A stretch of DNA of 13,945 nucleotides from an uncultured Microcaldota archaeon (GTDB lineage Archaea; Micrarchaeota; Micrarchaeia; Micrarchaeales; Micrarchaeaceae): the NCBI GenBank assembly GCA_903858385.1, contig CAIOIN010000120.1, positions 1-13,945 on the forward strand. Direction: 5' to 3'. The notes below the pieces were generated by a model that was given only the letters and a program-made list of their open reading frames with translations, was not told the DNA's origin and searched no databases. This document shows, piece by piece, positions 1-6,632 of the stretch; the first letter of the stretch is position 1, and the number at the start of each line of letters is the position of its first letter. The position numbers were made by a program, and so were the translations under genes.

Positions 1-746
1 ACCTCGTACTCCTTGTAGTAAGACGGAAGATCAGTGCCCCCGCCTCCCAGCGATATCCTGAACGGGGTCCTTGAAACCGCGTGCGGGTTCGCCTGTATGA
101 ATCCCTCCCATGCGTCGTCAAACTCCTTTATCGTCTCTTCAGTTCTTTGGTGGTAAGGCATCTGCGTGAGTATCTTCGTGGGTATCGTCAGGATGTGCGC
201 TCCGGCCGCTATCGCCTGGCTGACATCGTCAGGCTTCCTTATGCTGCCGACGATCAGCTGCGTGCCTATGCCGTTCTCCTTGACGAATGCGGCGTAATCC
301 CTGATTATCTTCACTGGATCCTCGCCCGCATCCTTCGCCCTGTTGTAGAACAATGAAACGTAGGTCGCTCCGGCCTTCGTGGCCAGAACGAGCTGGTTGA
401 ATGTCATTATCACAGTCATGTTCGTCTTTATCCCAAGCGCAGAAAGCCTCTTGACGACCTTCAGGCCGTTGCCGTCCGCCGACATGGCGACCTTTATCAC
501 CACATTCTTGTTCCAGCTCGCGTACTCCTTCGCCTCGGCAACCATGTCGTCGACCGTGTGCGTCGTCGTCTCAACGCTCACTGGCCCGTTGACGATGTTG
601 CAGATGTCTATGACCCTCTTCTTGAAATCCATGCCTCCCTCTTGTAGAAAGAGCTTCTGGTTTGTGGTGACTCCGTCTATGATGCCCCAGCTATTGACCT
701 CCTCGACCTCCTTTAGCGAGGCAGTATCAAGAAATATCTTCGTCAT
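1..746 (-). CDS. Transaldolase fused to GHMP-family sugar (heptose-phosphate?) kinase, partial
   Basis: Reads off the left edge; 248 codons are visible without a stop. Residues 1-216 form a TalC-sized transaldolase: Asp7 in KIFLDTAS, VTTNQKLF (usually VTTNPSL), Glu59, the Schiff-base Lys85 in NVVIKVAMSADG, Phe133 and Arg136 in SLFYNR, and Ser168 in IVGSIRKP. Glu59 and Phe133 are what true transaldolases carry where fructose-6-phosphate aldolase has Gln and Tyr, so transfer of a dihydroxyacetone unit (giving sedoheptulose 7-phosphate) is favoured over simple aldol cleavage. After about eight linker residues the frame continues into SRTPFRISLGGGGTDLPSYY (225-244), the N-terminal strand and glycine-rich segment of GHMP kinases, closest in style to HddA heptose-7-phosphate kinase. 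No in-frame start codon lies between Met196 and the kinase, so it cannot be translated separately from nearby. ATG746 is chosen over in-frame ATG770 because it gives the usual transaldolase N-terminus and lies 34 bases after a TATA box. Kinase specificity is uncertain since only about 24 of its residues are visible. Confidence 0.88.
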   Translation of the reverse strand, partial: MTKIFLDTASLKEVEEVNSWGIIDGVTTNQKLFLQEGGMDFKKRVIDICNIVNGPVSVETTTHTVDDMVAEAKEYASWNKNVVIKVAMSADGNGLKVVKRLSALGIKTNMTVIMTFNQLVLATKAGATYVSLFYNRAKDAGEDPVKIIRDYAAFVKENGIGTQLIVGSIRKPDDVSQAIAAGAHILTIPTKILTQMPYHQRTEETIKEFDDAWEGFIQANPHAVSRTPFRISLGGGGTDLPSYYKEYE

Positions 747-763
747 GTCTCGTCCCGATTTAA

Positions 764-809
764 TGCCCATCCAAGATATTTAATCGTTTGCTATGGGCAT
801 TCTGCCCAT
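764..809 (-). promoter_or_regulatory. Three ATGGGCA heptamers flanking the promoter (possible operator)
   Basis: The heptamer ATGGGCA occurs at 793-799 (plus), 803-809 (minus) and 764-770 (minus). The first two form a 7-bp inverted repeat with a 3-base spacer just upstream of the TATA element; the third lies just downstream. This could be a binding site for a dimeric repressor controlling the transaldolase-kinase gene. Alternatively the inverted repeat is a hairpin in the 3' end of the aglB transcript. No regulator gene is visible in the window. Confidence 0.35.
775..785 (-). promoter_or_regulatory. TATA box of the transaldolase-kinase gene
   Basis: On the minus strand the segment reads GATTAAATATC, an A/T-rich archaeal TATA-like element centred about 34 bases before ATG746. 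This places transcription start near 750-755, giving a very short leader. ATG770 is only about 10 bases from the box centre and would probably not be in the transcript. Confidence 0.55.
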
Positions 810-815
810 TTGCGC

Positions 816-829
816 CCTCGTACCCGAGG
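816..829 (-). terminator. Small hairpin downstream of aglB, weak terminator candidate
   Basis: CCTCG and CGAGG pair around a four-base loop about 30-45 bases after the aglB stop codon. A second 7-bp hairpin follows at 793-809. Neither is followed by a clear T tract on the minus strand, so a role in termination is only possible; they may instead protect the mRNA end. Confidence 0.25.
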
Positions 830-859
830 AAGGCAAACGCGTCAACTCATGCTGCGGCT

Positions 860-3313
860 TCAATTGTAGCTGATTTTGAATATGCGCGTGTCGCCGTTCA
901 TGTAGACTGCCCTCATCGTAGTGTTGCCATTGCCGTACGGGCACTCCGCGTAGTTGCAGAGGAAGGTGAACTTGAAGAGGTTGCTCGCCGGAAGATCCGC
1001 TCCGAGTATGACGGCGCCGGTTATGGTCCTGTTGGTGTAAAGGATCAGCAGAGTGTAGTCTATCGTGTTCGTTGCATTGGATTCCACAATGCTATAATTG
1101 TAATTCAACTGGTTGTAGAACATCACGTGCTTTACCTGCGCGTAGTTGTTGTTGTTCACGGAGCCTATGAAGCCGTTTACCGCGGTGCCGTTCGATTCGG
1201 ACTTCAGCACCAGCATCGCCCTGTACGTGCTCGACCCGAACGAATAGAACTGCGCGGTGCCGTTGTGCGTCACCTGCATCGTTCCAAGCGCGACGAAACC
1301 GTACTGCGAGGCGTTCTGCACCAGCCCTTCAACCGCAAGACCGCCCAATTCCTGGTACCAGAAGCTCCTTGCGACCAGATAATCCGGCTTGTCTATTGAA
1401 TAGAGGTATTGCGTGTCCGATGTGGTGTTGAATAGGAACTGCGAGAAACCGATTATGGGGCCGCTCTGCTCGCCTCCGACGCTGTCCGCGAGGCTCGTCC
1501 TGTTGGCCCACGCCTCAACCACGGAACCGTCCGGCCACACCGCGACGACCGTCGAGTTTATCGGCGTGTTGTTCTTCATCCAGGTCATCGCATCAAGGAA
1601 CTGCTGATTGATGCCGTCCGCCTGGCTCGCGCTGGTTGATGCCACATAAGTGTTGTAAAGGTTGAAGAGCAGCAGCACTGCTATGATCCCGATGTAGACG
1701 TAGCGCATCTTCATGCTGCCCTTCGCCAAAGCGTAAAAGCCGTACGCGATTATCAGAATTATTATCACTAAGTTGATGATGCCGCCTGCTGCAAGCAACG
1801 GTACCGAGAAGCTGATTGCTGCGGGATAGATGCTGGTGTACACGGCATAGAGAAGTGCAATGCTCACGGCCACGACGATGGGCAGCACGTACATCCTGCC
1901 TTCTACAGTCCAATTCTTTGCTATCATCCACAATATATAGACGAAGTAAGCCGCGAAGATCGCGATGGGTATGGACACTATCGCATTGTACCTTATCGCC
2001 AGCGTCTGCATGAAGCCCGTGACAAAGAGATAAGCGAAAGCCACAATGAAGCCGCTGTTCAGGCTGAGCTCCATCTCGCTGATCTTGTAGTGGTCCTTGC
2101 CCTTGCCGTCGAACCTTTTCGCCAGCAGAAGGAAGAGCAGCACGCCCAACGGCGCAAGGTAAAGCTGGAAGTTGAAGCTCGCGAACAGGAACTGCAAACT
2201 AGGCGCCTGCAACTCCTGGGTTGTGGCGCCCACCGGATTGGCCGCGGTATTCGTCGTTGTAGCGGTGCCCTCGACGACGTGCCAGACGTACGTGGTGACT
2301 GGGAAGAACGCTATCGCCGTAGCCACCAGCGCAAGGACTATCACTATCGTGATCCTGCCCTGGGCGCTGTTCAGCATCGCAAACCTGTGCCTGTACTTTA
2401 CCAGGTACATCGCGGCAACAGCAACGAGCAATATCCCCACATACAGTGCAAGGAACTCCGTGCGGTACAGGGAATAACCCGGGTAAACATTTCCAAGGTA
2501 AACGTAAAGATGCTCTAACAGATAAGTCAGCAACAGACCAAACGCCACCAATACGTTCGTTTCTACAAGCTCCTTTCTCGCGGTGATGAAGCCATAGCCT
2601 ATCAGCATGAGCAGCGCCATCATGTAGACCGCGATGATGAACGGCGACCCCGTCCATATCAGGAGGCCCGTGCTCAGCGCGACAGACGACAAAATGACAT
2701 AGGCAAGCCTGTGCTTGCCTCCTTCAAGAGCCTTCAGCATGAACAGCAATGCAACCATGAGCGGCAAGGCTATGAAGCTGTCGCCCCTGTAAACGAGTGC
2801 TGCGGTCCTTGCAATGTTGCCGCTTGAGACTGCGACGAAGAACATCGCCAGCAGCCCAAGCAGCTTGCTTTTTGACAGGTACCTTGCGAAGAAATAAGCG
2901 AGTATGACGTAGAGCACGCCGAACAGCACGGGCATCAGCCTCATTATGGTGAGGTAGCCTATGCCGAAGTACTGCAGCACGATGCCCGGCAGCACAGCCA
3001 GGTACTCCATGCCCGGCTCCTCGCCCCTCGGATTGTGCACCGGGAATCCGGACAGCACGCCATAGGCCGGAACGACAAGATGGTTGCTTACGGTCTGCAT
3101 CACCATTGAATAATAATAGAAGCCGTCAGGCTCGAACAGGCCCTGATACTGCAGCATCCCAGCCCTAAGGAATACCGCCAGGACGAGCACGGCGACGAAA
3201 GCCGCCACGAAGAAATATCTGTTGTGAACTACTCTCTCAGCGCTCTCGATGTTGGCGTTGAGTACTCCCGAAAAAGTGCGTCCAGTGACTTCTGCCTCAG
3301 CGTTTTCTACCAT
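860..3313 (-). CDS. aglB: AglB/STT3-type oligosaccharyltransferase
   Basis: Predicted catalytic subunit of archaeal protein N-glycosylation, moving a lipid-linked glycan to Asn in N-x-S/T sequons on the outer face of the membrane. It has 817 residues, a normal length for archaeal AglB: a short cytoplasmic N-terminus, a dozen or so hydrophobic segments from about 33 to 555, then a soluble domain from about 560. Family landmarks are the first-loop acidic motif FEPDGFYYY (Asp63), RTAALVYRGDSF at the second acidic motif (Asp178), TTQE (364-367) matching the TIxE motif just before the LYLAPLG helix, and VVAVWPDGSVVEAWANRTS (589-607) where WWDYG is expected. That last motif is divergent (WPDG for WWDYG). 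The GGGGGT sequence five bases before ATG3313 may serve as ribosome binding site. It is divergent from the surface-protein genes that are its likely substrates, and is followed 113 bases later by the transaldolase-kinase gene on the same strand. Confidence 0.92.
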   Translation of the reverse strand: MVENAEAEVTGRTFSGVLNANIESAERVVHNRYFFVAAFVAVLVLAVFLRAGMLQYQGLFEPDGFYYYSMVMQTVSNHLVVPAYGVLSGFPVHNPRGEEPGMEYLAVLPGIVLQYFGIGYLTIMRLMPVLFGVLYVILAYFFARYLSKSKLLGLLAMFFVAVSSGNIARTAALVYRGDSFIALPLMVALLFMLKALEGGKHRLAYVILSSVALSTGLLIWTGSPFIIAVYMMALLMLIGYGFITARKELVETNVLVAFGLLLTYLLEHLYVYLGNVYPGYSLYRTEFLALYVGILLVAVAAMYLVKYRHRFAMLNSAQGRITIVIVLALVATAIAFFPVTTYVWHVVEGTATTTNTAANPVGATTQELQAPSLQFLFASFNFQLYLAPLGVLLFLLLAKRFDGKGKDHYKISEMELSLNSGFIVAFAYLFVTGFMQTLAIRYNAIVSIPIAIFAAYFVYILWMIAKNWTVEGRMYVLPIVVAVSIALLYAVYTSIYPAAISFSVPLLAAGGIINLVIIILIIAYGFYALAKGSMKMRYVYIGIIAVLLLFNLYNTYVASTSASQADGINQQFLDAMTWMKNNTPINSTVVAVWPDGSVVEAWANRTSLADSVGGEQSGPIIGFSQFLFNTTSDTQYLYSIDKPDYLVARSFWYQELGGLAVEGLVQNASQYGFVALGTMQVTHNGTAQFYSFGSSTYRAMLVLKSESNGTAVNGFIGSVNNNNYAQVKHVMFYNQLNYNYSIVESNATNTIDYTLLILYTNRTITGAVILGADLPASNLFKFTFLCNYAECPYGNGNTTMRAVYMNGDTRIFKISYN

Positions 3314-3325
3314 TGCATACCCCCA

Positions 3326-3436
3326 ATGCGATCAAAAGCAAATGCAAGCAGAATCTCTCTATCCAGATTTATAAACCTATACGCTCCGCTAGCACTCAAA
3401 GCCTCATGCGATCTCAAAACAATACAAGCCAGATTT
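3326..3436 (+). repeat. Imperfect direct repeat in the divergent intergenic region
   Basis: ATGCGATC followed by an A-rich stretch, CAAGC and AGA(A)T is seen at 3326-3356 and again at 3406-3436, about 80 bases apart, on either side of the aglB TATA box. The match needs small gaps. It may be a duplicated regulatory site or chance. Confidence 0.3.
3368..3375 (-). promoter_or_regulatory. TATA box of aglB
   Basis: TTTATAAA (self-complementary) is centred about 58 bases before the aglB ATG, predicting a start near 3345 and a leader of about 30 bases. On the plus strand it has no suitably placed gene. Confidence 0.6.
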
Positions 3437-3514
3437 GCGTCTCTGCGCTGCGCGACGCATTCCAAGAAAAAGCGAAACGTCGGTGCGCATTTAAAAAGAA
3501 CGCATCCTGCAAAG

Positions 3515-3524
3515 CTTTAAAAAT
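3515..3524 (+). promoter_or_regulatory. TATA box of the repeat surface protein
   Basis: CTTTAAAAAT is centred about 41 bases before ATG3561, placing transcription start near 3546. A second A/T-rich element, CATTTAAAAAG, lies about 27 bases further upstream (near 3488-3498) and could be an alternative box. AGGGG at 3551-3555 is the likely ribosome binding site. Confidence 0.55.
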
Positions 3525-3560
3525 CCAACCAGTTAATTAATAGGCGAGCTAGGGGTTGCT

Positions 3561-6479
3561 ATGAACAATAAGAGTGGGCTGTTACTGCTTTTTGTGCTGA
3601 TGTTTAGTGTGCTGTTCCTGCAGAATGCTGCAGCAACTGTGATTACTGCAACTCCTAATCCATACACGCTTTCCAACAAGACCGTAGACGTTGGCCAGGT
3701 CTCGATAGCAAACACCGTGCTGTCGAACGCGGCTGCCGGTACGACCTACTACACTGGCAACTGGCTCTGGGCTGCGCCTTCGTCGTCAAACATAGTGGCG
3801 GGCAACACCCTGATACAGAACCTGCCTGCAACGAACAACGCGCTGATGCTCACGATAAACGCGCTCTCATACAACAGCCTGCTCCTGAATTTCAACGGTA
3901 TCATCTATTACGCCAACGCGGTTGGCACAAACACTATCTACGGAATCTGGACGTTCAACGCATTCGCCGGAGACAATTCACTCGATACGAGTCCGGCTCC
4001 GGCTCTGACGAACACGATAACGATCGATCAGGCTCCAAACGTACTTGCCCTTACCCCGTCCAACATCGTACTTGACTTCGGCCAGTCGGTCACGTACAAC
4101 GTGATCCTGTCTGGAATCGGATCTGCATTCACCGTCAACCTCGTCAGGGGCGACGGGGTTTTGATAAGCTCATTGAGTTCGCAGTCCGCAGGCACGCGCA
4201 CATTCGCGACAAACATACCCGTCTTCGGCGCATCAGGCTCATTCAACGTGGTCGCGACTGATTTCACTCCGACGACTCCGTTCAGCTTCAACTCGATATC
4301 CAATTCCATAACCGTCAGGAGCACACCCAACGTCCTGACCCTTCTGCCTTCCAACATTGTTCTTGACGCGGGCCAGTCCGTGGTCTATAACGTGATCCTG
4401 TCTGGAACAGGCTCTGCATTCACCGTCAACCTCATAAGGGGCGACGCCGTTTTGATAAGTTCATTGACCGGGCAGTCCGCAGGCACGCGCACATTCGTTG
4501 CAAACATACCTGTCTTCGGCGCATCAGGCTCATTCAACGTTGTCGCTACCGATACCGGAACGACCACTCCGTTCCTCTTCAACTCGATATCCAATTCCAT
4601 AACCGTCAGGAGCACTCCTACCGTCCTGACCCTTGTCCCGACTAACATCGTCCTCGATGCGGGCCAGTCTGTAGTATATAACATCATACTGACAGGAACC
4701 GGATCGGCATTCACCGTCAACCTCATAAGGGGCGACGGAGTTCTGATAAGTTCATTGAGCGGCCAGTCGTCAGGCACGCTCCCGTTCGCGGCAAACATAC
4801 CAGTCTTCGGCGCATCAGGCTCGTTCAACGTTGTCGCAACAGACACGGGAACTACAACACCGTTCCTCTTCAACTCGATATCCAATTCCATAACTGTCAG
4901 GAGCACACCCAACGTCCTGACCCTTGTCCCGACCAACATCGTTCTTGACGCTGGCCAGTCCGTTGTCTATAACGTGATCCTGTCTGGAACGGGCTCTGCA
5001 TTCACCGTCAACCTCATAAGGGGTGACGGAGTTTTGATAAGCTCATTGAGTTCGCAGTCCGCGGGCACGCGCACATTCGTTGCGAACATACCGGTCTTCG
5101 GCGCATCAGGCTCATTCAACGTGGTCGCCACAGACACAGGAACTACGACTCCGTTCGCCTTCAATTCGATATCCAATTCAATAACAGTATACGCAACACC
5201 TACAATGACGCTGAATTCGATGGCGTCCATCGGGACCGTAACCAATTCGATAGTCTATGGCAACACAGTAACGGTCAATGCGCTTACTGCAAGCGGCAGC
5301 GGCTCTTTCGCATTCGCTTGGACTCTGAACGGCGTTGGCGCAGCTAACACCGCCATAGGAACGGCCGGGGCATTCAACGTGCTCACGCTGCCTGCGGCCG
5401 GCAACTACCAATTCAACGTGGTTGCGACAGACACCAAAACGACGACTCCGTTCGTATTGCCACAGGCAACCAACACGATAGTCATAAACCAGAATGCAAG
5501 CCTTTCTGGCGTAGCCACCTTCACCAGATCGGGATCTGCCACGCAGACCACCAGCACGACCGCCTCATACTCGGCTGGCTTCTACGACATAGCCGGCATA
5601 TCGTTCAACGGCCTATACTCCATAACCAACCAGACGCCGTGGACCGTCTACCTGAACAGCGCGCTGGTATCCACGACAAACTCGCTGTACTCTTTCGGCG
5701 AGCAGGCGCAGGCGGGAACCTACACATTCACCTTCACAAACCCAGGTAACAACAATTACACCTCAAAGACGTTCACGGTCACAATGAGCGTCTCGCAGCA
5801 ATCGACCGGAGGTGGCGGAAGCGGCAGCGGCGCATCATACACTACGACAGTCGCGACGACCTCCACGACGGCGCCGACAACAACAACCACGATAATGCCT
5901 GTCGTCCATACCGTGAACGGCACAGCGAATGTCAGCATAAAGACAGGCAAGCCGGTCGAGGTAAACGTAACCGGCACATCAGCATCGATCGCGATATTCA
6001 CGACCTCAATCGGCAGCACTGCAGTGCATGTCACCGCGTCGAACGCGACTTACAACTCGGCTCCGGCTCCGGCAAACTTCACGAAGCTGTCTGCAATCAA
6101 CCTGACGCTGTCAACTACCGGCAACATAACTGTGAACGCGACGATGCCGTACCCGTGCAGCCTGCCTTCTGACAGGATAGCACCGTACATACAGAAGAAC
6201 GGCATCTGGATTGCGATAACGCCCTTCACAATCAACACCGGCGCCTGCACCGAGACATTTACTGTGCCGAAGGATCCCATCGTGGGACTGCTAGAGAACA
6301 ACACTCCGGCAGCCACGACAACGGTCCTGCCGACGACCGCGCCAACAACCACTGTGGCGCCGACTCCGTACAACGTGGGATCGACCTACATGATCGCTGC
6401 AGTCGTAGTGATCGTGATAGTTGCAGTTGTCGCATACGCGCTGCTCAAGGGAAAAAATAAGGGCGCACGCAGCGTCTGA
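3561..6479 (+). CDS. Membrane-anchored surface protein with four 97-residue tandem repeats
   Basis: A 972-residue secreted protein, likely held outside the cell by its tail. Residues 1-25 are a signal peptide (hydrophobic LLLLFVLMFSVLFL, cleavage likely near NAAA-T). Residues 26-158 form a first domain, 159-546 four near-identical 97-residue repeats, and 547-644 a fifth, diverged copy. Then come a domain to about 746, a Gly/Ser stretch, a Thr-rich linker (about 760-780), a domain with the only mature-chain cysteine pair (PYPCSLPS and TGACTETF), a second Thr-rich linker, a transmembrane helix at 943-964 and a basic tail KGKNKGARSV. The repeats are predicted beta-rich, Ig-like modules by length and pattern. 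Sequons are absent from the repeats but frequent after them. The S-layer gene follows 153 bases downstream on the same strand with no obvious terminator between, suggesting a stalk or companion of the S-layer. I do not recognise a named family, and adhesion is an alternative role. Confidence 0.88.
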   Translation: MNNKSGLLLLFVLMFSVLFLQNAAATVITATPNPYTLSNKTVDVGQVSIANTVLSNAAAGTTYYTGNWLWAAPSSSNIVAGNTLIQNLPATNNALMLTINALSYNSLLLNFNGIIYYANAVGTNTIYGIWTFNAFAGDNSLDTSPAPALTNTITIDQAPNVLALTPSNIVLDFGQSVTYNVILSGIGSAFTVNLVRGDGVLISSLSSQSAGTRTFATNIPVFGASGSFNVVATDFTPTTPFSFNSISNSITVRSTPNVLTLLPSNIVLDAGQSVVYNVILSGTGSAFTVNLIRGDAVLISSLTGQSAGTRTFVANIPVFGASGSFNVVATDTGTTTPFLFNSISNSITVRSTPTVLTLVPTNIVLDAGQSVVYNIILTGTGSAFTVNLIRGDGVLISSLSGQSSGTLPFAANIPVFGASGSFNVVATDTGTTTPFLFNSISNSITVRSTPNVLTLVPTNIVLDAGQSVVYNVILSGTGSAFTVNLIRGDGVLISSLSSQSAGTRTFVANIPVFGASGSFNVVATDTGTTTPFAFNSISNSITVYATPTMTLNSMASIGTVTNSIVYGNTVTVNALTASGSGSFAFAWTLNGVGAANTAIGTAGAFNVLTLPAAGNYQFNVVATDTKTTTPFVLPQATNTIVINQNASLSGVATFTRSGSATQTTSTTASYSAGFYDIAGISFNGLYSITNQTPWTVYLNSALVSTTNSLYSFGEQAQAGTYTFTFTNPGNNNYTSKTFTVTMSVSQQSTGGGGSGSGASYTTTVATTSTTAPTTTTTIMPVVHTVNGTANVSIKTGKPVEVNVTGTSASIAIFTTSIGSTAVHVTASNATYNSAPAPANFTKLSAINLTLSTTGNITVNATMPYPCSLPSDRIAPYIQKNGIWIAITPFTINTGACTETFTVPKDPIVGLLENNTPAATTTVLPTTAPTTTVAPTPYNVGSTYMIAAVVVIVIVAVVAYALLKGKNKGARSV
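4035..5198 (+). repeat. Four tandem 291-bp repeats inside the surface protein gene
   Basis: Units begin at 4035, 4326, 4617 and 4908, each exactly 291 bp (97 codons) and starting with a proline codon (P[NT]VL). Blocks such as IPVFGASGSFNVVATD and FNSISNSITV are unchanged in all four and much of the DNA is identical, so the copies are recent or kept alike by gene conversion. Units 2-4 share DTGTTTPF, while unit 1 has DFTPTTPF. Unit 3 alone has SSGTLPF in place of SAGTRTF. A diverged fifth unit follows at 5199-5492. Confidence 0.93.
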
Positions 6480-6581
6480 ACCCCTCCGACGAGCGCGGAC
6501 GTTGATAAAAGAGAGCATGTATGACAAATGACGAAGTATAAACGGATATATATAAAAGAAATGTTAATGATGTGCTATGGG

Positions 6582-6589
6582 TTTAAATA
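6582..6589 (+). promoter_or_regulatory. TATA box of the S-layer gene
   Basis: TTTAAATA is centred about 47 bases before ATG6633. Two further A/T-rich TATA-like elements lie upstream, AGTATAAACG near 6535-6544 and ATATATATAAAAG near 6545-6557, so the 153-base gap may hold tandem promoters, as would suit a very abundant protein. Confidence 0.6.
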
Positions 6590-6632
6590 CCTTACTTTGG
6601 TTATACCTTCACAAAAATGCTTACGTGATAGA

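Noticed and set aside
1..746. Reading the left-edge enzyme as fructose-6-phosphate aldolase
   Set aside because: Glu59 and Phe133 are transaldolase-type; the aldolase has Gln and Tyr at those places. Not ruled out without an assay.
747..770. Upstream in-frame ATG770 for the transaldolase-kinase
   Set aside because: It lies only about 10 bases after the TATA element and adds residues that transaldolases lack.
788..1399. 203-codon plus-strand frame opposite aglB
   Set aside because: Antisense to a clear AglB coding region, with low-complexity Val/Arg-rich content and no recognisable domain or promoter.
4385..5245. Long minus-strand open frames (4385-4939, 4967-5245, also 4028-4357) with similar proteins
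   Set aside because: They are antisense readings of the 291-bp repeats; the repetition alone makes them look conserved. They have no start signals, and the plus frame has a signal peptide and membrane anchor.
6528..6632. Upstream start for the S-layer protein at 6528
   Set aside because: The 35 extra residues cover the TATA elements and precede a perfect signal peptide that begins at ATG6633.
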